Notes under the pieces: model-generated
What the model was told of the DNA's origin: nothing
The model's input: the letters and a program-made list of their open reading frames with translations, nothing else
Database searches by the model: none
Assembly: GCF_027789125.1 (NCBI RefSeq)
Contig: NZ_JAQFVF010000083.1
Location: 54,176-118,175, forward strand
Length of the DNA: 64,000 nucleotides
Source: Paenibacillus aestuarii
GTDB taxonomy: Bacteria; Bacillota; Bacilli; Paenibacillales; NBRC-103111
Direction: 5' to 3'
Made by a program: the position numbers and the translations under genes
Shown here: positions 24,933 through 34,090 of the stretch, piece after piece
How the letters are laid out: every line of letters begins with the position of its first letter
How positions within the stretch are numbered: position 1 is the stretch's first letter

Positions 24933-27257
24933 ATCCGGTCTTCGCTTGGGAAAAGTATCCCCAGAAAGGAAATATGGGAAAAAGTTTCAGGTAGAGCCCA
25001 TTATGTCAATGATGTAATGCTACCAGGGCTATTACATGCCAAATTGGCAGTCAGTCCGCATGCACACGCGAAAATTAAAGCGATTGATACGTCCGAAGCC
25101 ATGAAAATTCCGGGAGTTAAAGCCGTCATAACCGGGCAATATGCCCCGATATTGACAGGGTCTCCACTGGCTGATCGTCCTCCAATTGCGATTGACAAAG
25201 TGAGATATTTTGGCGAGCCTGTTGCCCTTGTTGTCGCCGACGAAGTCTATATTGCCGAGATGGCAGCTCACCGGATCAAAGTGGATTACGAGCCTTTACC
25301 AGTCGTTCTTTCCCCCGAAGAAGCGTACCAGCGCGAGGCTCCACTCGTTCACGAAGAGCTTGGCACGTACAAACGCTATGAACAGGTTTACCCGGAGCCC
25401 GGAACAAACATCGCGAACCGGACAAAAATACGTAAGGGAAATATGGCGGAAGGCTGGCGAAATAGCGATCATATGATTGAAATTGAAGTTTCCTTACCCC
25501 AATCAGATCATGCTGCGATGGAAGTGCGCTGCAGTTCGGCTCAGATTATGCCTGACGGCAGAGTGATCATCCATTCTACCTCACAATCGCCCTATATCAT
25601 TCGCCTAGCGCTCAGCGAAGCGTTTCAAATACCGCTTCATCAAGTGATCGTCCATACACCGCTGGTCGGCGGGAGTTTTGGCGGAAAAGCCGCAGTCCAG
25701 CTGGAGCTTCTTGCTTATTTAGCTTCTCGTGCAGTGGGGGGGAGGGCAGTGAAGCTTGTGAATTCCCGTGAGGTGGACATGATCTCATCACCGGTCCATA
25801 TCGGACTGTATGCCACTATAAAGCTTGGCTGTACCTCAGAAGGTAAACTGACGGCTGCAGAAATATTGCATCTTTATGATGGTGGGGCATATTCCGATCG
25901 GGGGACTCTTATGAGCCGATCGGGAGCTATCGATTGCACAGGGCCGTATCGTATCGATAACGTTCATTGCGATTCGCTGTGCATGTATACGAACCACCCG
26001 TATTCGACTTCATTTCGTGGATTCGGTCATCCTGAACTGACGTTTGCTATGGAAAGAGCGATGGAAGTTTTGGGCAAAAAGGTGGGGATGGACCCTTTGG
26101 AATTCCGTTTTAATAATGCGATAGGTCCAGGAGATACGTCCCCGACACGCACTTTATTAGATCGAAGTAATCTGGGCGATTTGCCCATGTGCATTGCCAA
26201 GTTGAAATCGTTACTCGATTGGGATGACCGCCCTCTCCGTGAACCGGATGGAGATCTCATCAAAGCGATAGGAGTAAGCTGTTTCTGGAAAAATTCAGAT
26301 ACGCCGACAGATGCCGGCGCGGGAGCAGTGGTGGTATTTAATGATAACGGAAGCGTTAATCTCTTGTGCGGCGCCGTGGAAATCGGCCAGGGCACGAGGA
26401 CGGCTCTGACGCAGCTGTTAGCCGAGCGGTTGCGGATGGAAGAGCGAATGATCCAGATTTCTATGGATATCAGTACCGAGAAGGATCCCTATTACTGGAA
26501 AACAGTGGCGAGCCGCAGCACATTTCTCGTCGGGAATGCGGTTCTTCTTGCCGCGGATGATGCGATCGCCCAATTAAAAAACATCACAGCAATCGTATTG
26601 CAATGCTCAACACAAGAGCTAGACGTCGGAGAGGGCCGCGTATTCGTTATCGAACATCCGGAAATCGGGATCGACATTAAGCACATCGCAAACGGCTATA
26701 GATACCCGAACGGACATACAATCGGTGGTCAAGTTATTGGGCGTGGGAGCTATGCGATGCGGAATTTAACCTTATTGGATCCTGAAACCGGTCAAGGCAA
26801 TCCCGGACCGGAATGGTCGGTAGGCGCACAAGCGGTTGAGGTGGAGTTGAATTCGAAAGATTACACATACCGGATCGTTAAAGCAACAACGGTCATCGAT
26901 GCCGGTAAGGTGATCAATCCGGTCATGGCCCGAAGCCAAGTTACCGGCGCTATGAGTATTGGTTTAGGTCTTGCCAGCAGAGAATCTTTCTTTTTTGATG
27001 ATAGGGGCAAAGTACTGAACCCGCAATTTCGAACGTACAAATTGATTCGTTATGGAGAGCAGCCCCAGTATATCGTTGAATTCGTCGAGACGCCTCATCT
27101 AGAAGCGCCTTTTGGTTTGCGCGGTATCGGTGAGCATGGCTTGATCGGCATGCCTGCAGCACTGGCGAATAGTTTGACCAACGCCGCTGGAGCAGCGCTG
27201 AATCGTCTTCCTCTCACGCCTGAGATGATCTGGAGGACGATCCATGATTCCGTTTAA
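24933..27257 (+). CDS. Xanthine dehydrogenase, molybdenum-binding subunit (apparent ATC start)
   Basis: 774 residues if read from the ATC at 24933. Homologous N-terminal sequence runs upstream of the first ATG (25017): residues read as SIPRKEIWEKVSGRAHYVND, the family's typical opening. AAGGAGG lies eight bases before that ATC, where an ATG is expected. Molybdopterin-subunit motifs follow: GGSFGGKAAVQLE, FRGFGHPE, VGAQAVEVELN and the catalytic-Glu motif GIGEHGLIG near the end. The enzyme oxidises hypoxanthine and xanthine, or a related N-heterocycle. It overlaps the FAD-subunit gene by 14 bases. Either a rare ATC start, a point mutation weakening the gene, or a sequencing error. Confidence 0.85.
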   Translation: MRSSLGKSIPRKEIWEKVSGRAHYVNDVMLPGLLHAKLAVSPHAHAKIKAIDTSEAMKIPGVKAVITGQYAPILTGSPLADRPPIAIDKVRYFGEPVALVVADEVYIAEMAAHRIKVDYEPLPVVLSPEEAYQREAPLVHEELGTYKRYEQVYPEPGTNIANRTKIRKGNMAEGWRNSDHMIEIEVSLPQSDHAAMEVRCSSAQIMPDGRVIIHSTSQSPYIIRLALSEAFQIPLHQVIVHTPLVGGSFGGKAAVQLELLAYLASRAVGGRAVKLVNSREVDMISSPVHIGLYATIKLGCTSEGKLTAAEILHLYDGGAYSDRGTLMSRSGAIDCTGPYRIDNVHCDSLCMYTNHPYSTSFRGFGHPELTFAMERAMEVLGKKVGMDPLEFRFNNAIGPGDTSPTRTLLDRSNLGDLPMCIAKLKSLLDWDDRPLREPDGDLIKAIGVSCFWKNSDTPTDAGAGAVVVFNDNGSVNLLCGAVEIGQGTRTALTQLLAERLRMEERMIQISMDISTEKDPYYWKTVASRSTFLVGNAVLLAADDAIAQLKNITAIVLQCSTQELDVGEGRVFVIEHPEIGIDIKHIANGYRYPNGHTIGGQVIGRGSYAMRNLTLLDPETGQGNPGPEWSVGAQAVEVELNSKDYTYRIVKATTVIDAGKVINPVMARSQVTGAMSIGLGLASRESFFFDDRGKVLNPQFRTYKLIRYGEQPQYIVEFVETPHLEAPFGLRGIGEHGLIGMPAALANSLTNAAGAALNRLPLTPEMIWRTIHDSV

Positions 27258-28077
27258 TTTTGATTACTATAAACCTTCATCCATTGAGCATGCTGTGAAA
27301 TGGTTTCAGCTTTTGCAGAAACAGGGAAAAAATCCGGTCTATTACGCTGGTGGGACGGAAATCATTACGTGGGCTCGCACCCATGCCATACATCCGGGTG
27401 CTGTGATCGATCTAAAGGCCATTCCAGCATGCAATGTGATGGAGCTAAACAAGGATCAGCTTGTTATCGGGGCTTGCGTTACGTTATCGGCAATATCTGC
27501 GGCGAACCTCTTCGAATTACTCAGTGAAACGGCATCGGGAGTTGCCGATCAAACGGCCCGGAATAAAATTACGCTCGGGGGCAACATTTGTGGAAAAATA
27601 TATTACCGGGAAGCCGTACTCCCGCTGCTCCTGGCTAACACCCGAATGGTGATTGCAGGCATTCAAGGAATAAGAGAAGCTTCGATTCATCTGGTTTTCT
27701 CACAGCAATTGAGATTGGAAAATGGTGAGTTTCTGGTTCAGACTCGGACGGATCGAAGCTACTTATCATTGCCTTTCATTCATTACAAAAAACGGCAAAT
27801 CGGAAGCATAGGCTATCCACTTGTAACCGTAGCCGCTTTGAAGAAAGAGAATCAGATACATACCGCATACAGCGGTGTCTGCTCATTCCCATTTCGATCC
27901 GCCGTAATCGATCATACATTGAACGATTCCTCGATACCATTGGCGGCGAGAATAGAAAAGGCGATCGGACAATTACCCGCACCTTTGCTGCATAATGTGG
28001 AGGGTTCCGCGCCCTATCGGGAATTCGTTCTCAAACAAACGATGGCCGACGCTGTACATTCATTGGAAAGCAGGTGA
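27244..28077 (+). CDS. Xanthine dehydrogenase, FAD-binding subunit
   Basis: 277 residues of the CoxM/XdhB type. The FAD loop YYAGGTEIITWAR near residue 35 and the second flavin motif KITLGGNICGK near 115 are present, followed by the C-terminal CO-dehydrogenase-flavoprotein domain. It passes electrons from the 2Fe-2S subunit to its acceptor. The ATG lies within the last codons of the Mo-subunit gene, so translation is coupled. The 2Fe-2S subunit gene starts three bases after its stop. Confidence 0.92.
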   Translation: MIPFNFDYYKPSSIEHAVKWFQLLQKQGKNPVYYAGGTEIITWARTHAIHPGAVIDLKAIPACNVMELNKDQLVIGACVTLSAISAANLFELLSETASGVADQTARNKITLGGNICGKIYYREAVLPLLLANTRMVIAGIQGIREASIHLVFSQQLRLENGEFLVQTRTDRSYLSLPFIHYKKRQIGSIGYPLVTVAALKKENQIHTAYSGVCSFPFRSAVIDHTLNDSSIPLAARIEKAIGQLPAPLLHNVEGSAPYREFVLKQTMADAVHSLESR

Positions 28078-28080
28078 AGG

Positions 28081-28557
28081 ATGCCGTCGCGCGAAACTAT
28101 GATGTACGCAGTCGAATTCGAAGTTAACGGCGAGAAACGTGCCCTTCAAGTAAGAGCTGCGGATATACTCTTATATTCACTTCGAGACAGCCTCGGGCTT
28201 ACGGGAAGTAAATCCGGCTGCGATAACGGCGACTGCGGTGCGTGTACCATATTGATAGATAACTTGCCGATGAAATCATGCTTAATGCTTACTGTAGAAG
28301 CAAATGGAACGCGGATGACAACGATCGAGGGTTTGACGAACTCTCCGGTACAACATGCTTTTGTTCGAAACCAGGCACTCCAATGCGGATACTGTACGCC
28401 CGGTTTTATTATGAATGGTGAGGGCTTACGAATCGTTAACCCTCATGCAAATGAAGAAACGATCCGAGCTTGGCTGGAATCCAATATTTGCAGGTGTACG
28501 TCCTACGAAGAAATTCATCGGGCCGTTAAGGAAGTTTTTAGCTCGAAGGAATCATAA
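28081..28557 (+). CDS. Xanthine dehydrogenase, 2Fe-2S subunit
   Basis: 158 residues. The plant-type ferredoxin cluster ligands are in GCDNGDCGACTILIDNLPMKSC. The second, helical cluster domain has QCGYCTPGFIM and SNICRCTSYEEI. All eight cysteines expected for the two clusters are there. A second ATG at 28099 is possible as start; neither site has a good ribosome sequence. It completes the three-subunit enzyme. Its 3' end overlaps a convergent membrane-protein gene by six bases. Confidence 0.94.
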   Translation: MPSRETMMYAVEFEVNGEKRALQVRAADILLYSLRDSLGLTGSKSGCDNGDCGACTILIDNLPMKSCLMLTVEANGTRMTTIEGLTNSPVQHAFVRNQALQCGYCTPGFIMNGEGLRIVNPHANEETIRAWLESNICRCTSYEEIHRAVKEVFSSKES

Positions 28558-29559
28558 TGAAAAGTCTTGAACCATTTGTTCTGCCTTCGTATATAGCGAA
28601 AGTGGATATTGGTCGTTCATCAAATGGGCGGGGGTTTTTATTTGATGGGCGGGTTCCATGGAAGTCTCGCGATAAGCCCCCGGCTCATTCCAGCCTTGTG
28701 TCCATTGTTTAACAAGCATCGCTAACCCACTGATATGATCGGCCCATAGCTGCTGATTCTCTTTTGTAAAATTTCCATTTTCGGACCATTTCGAAAGAAC
28801 TTGTATCATGTCGGCCAGATTGGCATATCCGGATCTAAGCTGTTGCATGTGCTGTGTCAGTTGGTTCATCGTAGCGCGTTTACGGGTGCCTAGCGGATTC
28901 ATCCGCAAGCTTTGTTCTGCTTTATCGAGCTCAGTTGTTGTTTGATGAAGCTCCTGAAATAATGATTGCATGTTGGATTGCAACGATTGGACTTTATTTG
29001 CGGGGCAGCCATCTTGAACCCAAAGAGAAGTATTTGTGAGATGATCGACAAGATGGTCCGAGAATTGGACCATCTTTCTCTTAGCCTTATTCACCGAATC
29101 GGGCGGAAATAGAAGAATATGGATCGCCATGGCGATGGCGGCTCCAATTATCGTATCACGTATCCGATCGAGGGGATAAGTTGGCATTTTGCTTTGAAAA
29201 TACATGACTAATAAAATGCTGAGCTCAACTTGCACCAAAATGGCATGATCCAACTTGAAACTGCTAACGATAAGTGCTCCAACAAGTAAGAGGAGACCGA
29301 TGCTCCAACCGTCAGTTGGGATAAAAGGCGTGATCAACACGGTAAAAAGGACACCGGCTATCGTTCCTAGAACGCGCTGCCAGGCAAATTGTATGGATTT
29401 GTCGATCGATAATTGCATGGATAAAATCACTGTTAGAGGAGCTAGGTACGGATGCTTGGATCCGGCCAATTCCGCAAATTCCCATGAAAGAACAGAGGCA
29501 ACCGGTATTTTCCATACAACCCCATGATTTTTGATCAGATCCGTCATCTTTTTCTGCAT
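28552..29559 (-). CDS. FUSC-family membrane protein (aromatic acid exporter type)
   Basis: 335 residues from ATG 29559, selected by GGGAGAG eight bases upstream on the minus strand; an upstream ATG at 29595 lacks a site. Residues 15-145 hold about five or six spans, with HPYLAPLTVILSMQLSIDKSIQFAWQR trimmed to its key feature: an FUSC-type QR motif followed by a glycine-rich helix (VLGTIAGVLF). The C-terminal half is cytoplasmic and helical. Family members export aromatic acids or similar anions. Transcribed towards the xdh operon. Confidence 0.82.
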   Translation of the reverse strand: MQKKMTDLIKNHGVVWKIPVASVLSWEFAELAGSKHPYLAPLTVILSMQLSIDKSIQFAWQRVLGTIAGVLFTVLITPFIPTDGWSIGLLLLVGALIVSSFKLDHAILVQVELSILLVMYFQSKMPTYPLDRIRDTIIGAAIAMAIHILLFPPDSVNKAKRKMVQFSDHLVDHLTNTSLWVQDGCPANKVQSLQSNMQSLFQELHQTTTELDKAEQSLRMNPLGTRKRATMNQLTQHMQQLRSGYANLADMIQVLSKWSENGNFTKENQQLWADHISGLAMLVKQWTQGWNEPGAYRETSMEPAHQIKTPAHLMNDQYPLSLYTKAEQMVQDFSL

Positions 29560-29748
29560 TTTATTCTCTCCCGAAGAGCTATGGATTAAAATCATTGTGC
29601 ATATTTTTATTCAAGAATGATAAATTATACATTCTTCATCCCCGCAATAACGACAACACCTTGAAGTTTTCTGAAATATATCACACTTTACTTTGATGAT
29701 CGTAAGCCGTCTAATCCTGCGGCTATACTAAGTAGTAATGACAAGACA

Positions 29749-29788
29749 AAGTCTGCTCCAGGAACCCCTGGAGCAGACTTTTATTTTA
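29749..29788 (+). terminator. Orphan perfect hairpin terminator before gerA-type gene
   Basis: A 14-bp perfect stem from AAGTCTGCTCCAGG to CCTGGAGCAGACTT with an AACC loop, then TTTTATTTTATAT. No gene ends before it on the plus strand: the upstream FUSC gene runs the other way. It may be an attenuator of the ger operon or the end of a short RNA that begins near the TATACT at 29724. Confidence 0.75.
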
Positions 29789-29875
29789 TATAGGCCCATT
29801 TGGTTTGATCTTGGAATAGAAATGCAATCAGTGGGAAAAATAGGCGAAACTTACCATTTTGAAAGAGAGGGAACC

Positions 29876-31321
29876 GTGATAAAAGCCGATCCATCTCTAG
29901 ACAGCAACGAAAAGTCGCTGCAAGACATGCTATCTCATAGTTCCGACTTCAAGGCGACTAACTTCCAATCCGGCGACCGCATGTATCGTCTTTTTTACTT
30001 AGATACCATGATTGAGCTTGAGGCGGTTCAGGAGCATATTATCCGTCCCATTCTTCATCAAACGAATGAATCCACCCTCCGCGGGTCTGTATCTGTTCTG
30101 GAATTTACGGAGACAGAACTGCTAATCGACGCGGTAAATGCAATCGTTGAAGGCAATACAGTACTTCAAATCGACGGAGAAGCGAAGTTTTATCTGCTTG
30201 GAACCGAGCTTAAGAAAGAACGCGCGGTGAATATACCCGTTAATGAACGAGTATTGCGCGGCTCCAACGAAGCGCTGATCGAGAACGTCAGCACGAATAT
30301 TAACTTAATGCGCAAAATGATCGCGACTCCTGATCTCGTCGTGAAATATTACCGCCTCGGCCGCCGTTCGAATACAAAAGTCGCTGTACTCTATCTTCGT
30401 GATCTTGCTAACGAGGAAGTTATTCAAGAGTTTGAGCGCAGAATCGGCAGCATTGACATCGATTACATCGAAGCACCCGGATTTATCGAGGAATTAATTG
30501 AAGAGAAAAGATTCTCCCTTTTTCCTCAACTGCTCATATCCGAAAGACCAGACCGGGTAAGATCATACTTAATGAATGGAAAAATAGCAATTCTAACCGA
30601 CGGTTCGCCGGATTGCATTATTCTTCCTGTCTCGTTCTGGGCGTTTTTGCAAAGCCCTGATGATTATCAAATCGGTTGGTTGCTCGGCAGTACCTTCCGC
30701 TTACTTCGGATCGTGAGCTTTATTATTGCTATCAGCTTGCCAGGTGCGTATGTAGCATTGGTCACGTTTGATCCCCGAGTGCTTCCATTTGAAATTGCGC
30801 TAACGCTTCAAAGTTCTATGCAATACGTGGCTATGCCCCCTGTACTCGAAGCGATTTTCATGTTGGTTACACTTGAAATATTACGCGAAGCCACAGTCAG
30901 GCTTGCCAGCCCAATTGGACAAACGATCGGCGTTGTCGGTGGTATTGTCATCGGTACAGTTGTTGTACAGTCGAATTTGGTTTCCACCATGATGGTCATC
31001 ATCGTAGCGTTTACAGCCATTGCCTCATTTAATATTCCTTCTTACGAAATGAGCAGCGCAGCGCGATTATTATCGTATCCGTTCATCCTCATGTCGGCGA
31101 TTTTTGGGCTTATCGGATTAGAACTATCTTTCCTTCTGGTGCTGGCGCATTTGGCACGCTTGCATACGATGGGAATTCCTTACTTTTATTCTGGAATGAA
31201 CAAGGAAACGATCGTGGACACGCTGTTCAGAGGTCCGATTAGGAGCCTAAAAAATCGAACGAAAGAAAGTTTGGCGAAAGATAAGACGAGAATTCGAATT
31301 CAAAAGGGGAAAAACAAATGA
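29876..31321 (+). CDS. Spore germination receptor subunit A (GerA family)
   Basis: 481 residues from GTG 29876, preceded by GAGAGGGA. The frame stays open upstream to 29738, but that stretch contains the orphan terminator hairpin and does not resemble the family. The N-terminal soluble domain (1-240, VREYIEAP-like region seen as DIDYIEAPGFIEELIEE) is followed by about five spans with VSFIIAISLPGAYVALVTF and the charged GerA tail. It forms the inner-membrane nutrient receptor with the B and C subunits. The stop overlaps gerB by four bases. Confidence 0.92.
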   Translation: MIKADPSLDSNEKSLQDMLSHSSDFKATNFQSGDRMYRLFYLDTMIELEAVQEHIIRPILHQTNESTLRGSVSVLEFTETELLIDAVNAIVEGNTVLQIDGEAKFYLLGTELKKERAVNIPVNERVLRGSNEALIENVSTNINLMRKMIATPDLVVKYYRLGRRSNTKVAVLYLRDLANEEVIQEFERRIGSIDIDYIEAPGFIEELIEEKRFSLFPQLLISERPDRVRSYLMNGKIAILTDGSPDCIILPVSFWAFLQSPDDYQIGWLLGSTFRLLRIVSFIIAISLPGAYVALVTFDPRVLPFEIALTLQSSMQYVAMPPVLEAIFMLVTLEILREATVRLASPIGQTIGVVGGIVIGTVVVQSNLVSTMMVIIVAFTAIASFNIPSYEMSSAARLLSYPFILMSAIFGLIGLELSFLLVLAHLARLHTMGIPYFYSGMNKETIVDTLFRGPIRSLKNRTKESLAKDKTRIRIQKGKNK

Positions 31322-32415
31322 TCCATCTTGAAAAGCTTTCTTTAAATCAGCTTATTCATCTCGTTGTTTTAACCCAAGTCGGTGTTTCCGTATTATCGAT
31401 TCCCTTTGCAGAATCCCGTCACTCGGGCTATGACTCATGGATATCCGTATTTATCGGGGGGGTAATCGCACAAGCGGTTATCCTCATTATTTATATTCTC
31501 AGTTCGAGGTATGCCGATCGGTCCTTACCTCAATACATATTTGCAATTGTCGGTAAGCCGATAGGCGTACTTCTAAATATCATGATTGGTATATACTGTG
31601 CTGAATCCAGTCTTATGGTCATCGTCTCTTACGCCGATGTGCTAAACAGATGGGTTTTAATCAGAACTCCATGGTTTGTGTTAATCGGCTTCTCTGTTGG
31701 GATCGCCGCGTTTATCGCCACGTCTTCGCTCAGGTCTATGGCTACAATCACACAGTCCATTTTGTTCATGTTTCTGATTTGCATATTGATTATATTTATC
31801 AGCGGCACTGGAAAAGGTGACATACGACACTTTTTTCCAATCGGCATTCATGGTATCGGTGCGATAATGAGGGATTCGATCCATGCATTTTGGGCATATG
31901 CGGGGTATGAGCTTCTTCTATACGTCTTCCCATCTTTAAGTTACCGCAAGAAGAAGGACGTCATCATCGCAATGTCGGCTGCTAACGGATTTACGACCCT
32001 CTTTTATGTACTAATAGCAATCATTGTGACGTTTAACTTCAGCGAAAGTCAGCTAAAAGAGATACCTGAGCCTATGGTTTTCATTCTCCGTCAGTTCAAA
32101 TGGCCCGTCGTGCAAAGCCTGGACATTGTATTTATGACAGTTTGGCTTTCCGTCACGACCGTAACGGCCTATGTGTACTTCTTCTTGTCTGCGCGTTATT
32201 TGGCTTTCGCTTCGGGCAAAGCACGTGGAAATCATACTTACATCGTTTGGATAGTGGGAATCATTTGCTTCCTGCTCGGCTTATGGGGCTCTGACCGTCA
32301 GATGATATTTCGGTTTTCCAGCTATCATAATTTGGCCACCATCTTCGTTACTGCTATACTGCCGACACTTCTACTGCTTGTTTCACTTGGAAGAGGAAAG
32401 CGGGGCATTCAATGA
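31318..32415 (+). CDS. Spore germination receptor subunit B (GerB family permease)
   Basis: 365 residues with ten hydrophobic spans of the APC-like GerB family; typical opening LSLNQLIHLVVLTQVGVSVLS and AESRHSGYDSWISVF. This subunit is thought to bind the germinant. ATGA overlaps on both sides with the A and C genes show a translationally coupled operon in A-B-C order. Confidence 0.94.
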   Translation: MIHLEKLSLNQLIHLVVLTQVGVSVLSIPFAESRHSGYDSWISVFIGGVIAQAVILIIYILSSRYADRSLPQYIFAIVGKPIGVLLNIMIGIYCAESSLMVIVSYADVLNRWVLIRTPWFVLIGFSVGIAAFIATSSLRSMATITQSILFMFLICILIIFISGTGKGDIRHFFPIGIHGIGAIMRDSIHAFWAYAGYELLLYVFPSLSYRKKKDVIIAMSAANGFTTLFYVLIAIIVTFNFSESQLKEIPEPMVFILRQFKWPVVQSLDIVFMTVWLSVTTVTAYVYFFLSARYLAFASGKARGNHTYIVWIVGIICFLLGLWGSDRQMIFRFSSYHNLATIFVTAILPTLLLLVSLGRGKRGIQ

Positions 32416-33548
32416 AAAAAGCTGCACTAGCCATTGTGTTGCTATTGTTTTTGACCGGTTGTTGGGATCGATTGCCACTGAGAAGTCTTAATAATATTGA
32501 TATTGTCGGGGTGGATTATGACGAGAAGAGCAAGAAAGTATTGTTGAATTTCGTTATAACCAAACTGAAAAGAGCGGGCCAGGGAAATGGTGAACCCATT
32601 TCGGAAACAACTCAGCTATTCGGACCGAGTGTGGTCGAAGCAGTAGGGCAAGGGCAATACAAAGACCGTGGTCCCTTCATCGGGATTAACACGCGAATCT
32701 TTTTAATAAGCGAGCGTTTTGCAGCTCATAACCCTGTTCGAGAACTGGCTTTTTTGCTCGACACTCCATATACGACAATCAACTCGCCTATCGTCGTTTT
32801 TGATGAGAAGGATTCAACATTTTTCAAACAGATCTCTGGCTCAAGAAAAGAGAATACGAAATTGCTGAATGATTTCGTGTTATCATTGGAGACTTATGGG
32901 ATGATTTCCAACGTTACAATGATGCATTTTCTTTTATCTAAAGAAGATCCTTTGGAGGATTTTGCTCTGCCTCTGTTAAAACATGTAAATTCACGAATTG
33001 AATTAGACGGAGCCCTATTATTCCGCCAGAGTACCAGTACAGGGATTAAATTAAGTCAGGAACAAGTACGAACATTAATGTTATTGATAGGGGATGGTAG
33101 TTTACGGCAAAAATTGAGAGGGTTTTCTTCCAAACTTAATGATGGCAGACAACCAAGAACGGGTCACTTGAACGACATTGATTATGCGTTTTTCACAAAA
33201 AAGGTGAGCTTAAAAATCATCGTAACCCCCAATTCAAATGCGTTGCCGAATATTACCCTTAGAGTCAAGATGAACATAAATGCAACTGAGCTTGGTGAAG
33301 AAGTTCATGCTCTGAAATCCGAATACGTCAGGAACATGGAAAAAGAACTAAGCAAGCATCTCAACGAAATGGCGGTTGAGACGATAAAAAAGTTGCAAGA
33401 TGCGAATTCAGACGTTCTAGGTATCGGAAAAGAACTAAAGGCATTCTATCCGGACCTATGGCGGTCATTGGAGTGGAGAACGGATTATCCTCGAATGTTG
33501 ATCGAGCCCAAGTTTGAAGTTAAAATATTGAATACGGAAATCAAATGA
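32412..33548 (+). CDS. Spore germination receptor subunit C (Ger(x)C lipoprotein)
   Basis: 378 residues. Signal peptide with lipobox LTGC (Cys17) followed by WDRLPLRSLNNIDIVGVDYD, the family signature. Three-domain GerC body with a C-terminal helix-rich region (KELSKHLNEMAVETIKKLQ). The lipoprotein sits on the outer face of the inner membrane and is needed for receptor assembly. Last gene of the operon; a strong terminator follows. Confidence 0.94.
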   Translation: MKKAALAIVLLLFLTGCWDRLPLRSLNNIDIVGVDYDEKSKKVLLNFVITKLKRAGQGNGEPISETTQLFGPSVVEAVGQGQYKDRGPFIGINTRIFLISERFAAHNPVRELAFLLDTPYTTINSPIVVFDEKDSTFFKQISGSRKENTKLLNDFVLSLETYGMISNVTMMHFLLSKEDPLEDFALPLLKHVNSRIELDGALLFRQSTSTGIKLSQEQVRTLMLLIGDGSLRQKLRGFSSKLNDGRQPRTGHLNDIDYAFFTKKVSLKIIVTPNSNALPNITLRVKMNINATELGEEVHALKSEYVRNMEKELSKHLNEMAVETIKKLQDANSDVLGIGKELKAFYPDLWRSLEWRTDYPRMLIEPKFEVKILNTEIK

Positions 33549-33562
33549 GCGGCGACGAACAG

Positions 33563-33602
33563 AAAAAAGGACTGAAAACCAAACGGTTTCAGTCCTTTTT
33601 TT
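33563..33602 (+). terminator. Terminator of the first ger operon
   Basis: AAAGGACTGAAA and TTTCAGTCCTTT form the stem with a run of T after it and A before it, so it may work in both directions. Confidence 0.92.
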
Positions 33603-33658
33603 AACTGTGATACTGCTTTCGGCTTATGGGATACTTCGAACGTTTGAACTGCGGCTTC

Positions 33659-34006
33659 TCATGGAAGCTTGACTTCAAGCTCGGTTCGATAGACGGATGA
33701 GATTCCATCGGTATCTTCGAATTCGAATACGACAGAATCGGCGAAATCACCGTCATGGTCTTCCCATTTCATCTGCAAAGGCATCGGTGCGTGCCCTACC
33801 GGCATCCATCTGGCGGTTGCTTTGTACTTGCCGATTGGTATATCTTTTAGACCGGCGCCACCCGGCACGGGGCCGCCGCGCTTCTTTATCGTTTGGCCTG
33901 CGCTGCTGTCAAGCAGCGGGCCGACGGGCGTGAGCGTAAATTCATGATTCTGAGGCGGGGACGAAGATGACGAATCGGCCGGGCCACATTTTGATTGCGT
34001 TAAACT
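33659..34006 (-). pseudogene. Decayed lipoprotein gene lacking its signal peptide
   Basis: On the minus strand a frame open from 34006 to the stop at 33659 reads ...QSKCGPADSSSSPPQNHEFT... then a conserved-looking domain ending VYRTELEVKLP. A cysteine followed by a Ser/Pro-rich spacer is typical of a mature lipoprotein, but a TAA precedes it and no ATG or signal peptide remains. The only later start is GTG 33868, which would drop half the domain. It is clearly richer in G+C than its neighbours. Probably a 5'-truncated remnant; a 69-residue product from 33868 cannot be excluded. Confidence 0.5.
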
Positions 34007-34090
34007 TTAGTCCAAGCATCATGGTTAATTTATTAATAAACTAAAATATATCCAACCTTATGGGAACCCGTCTTGGGAAGGGGGAAAGCA

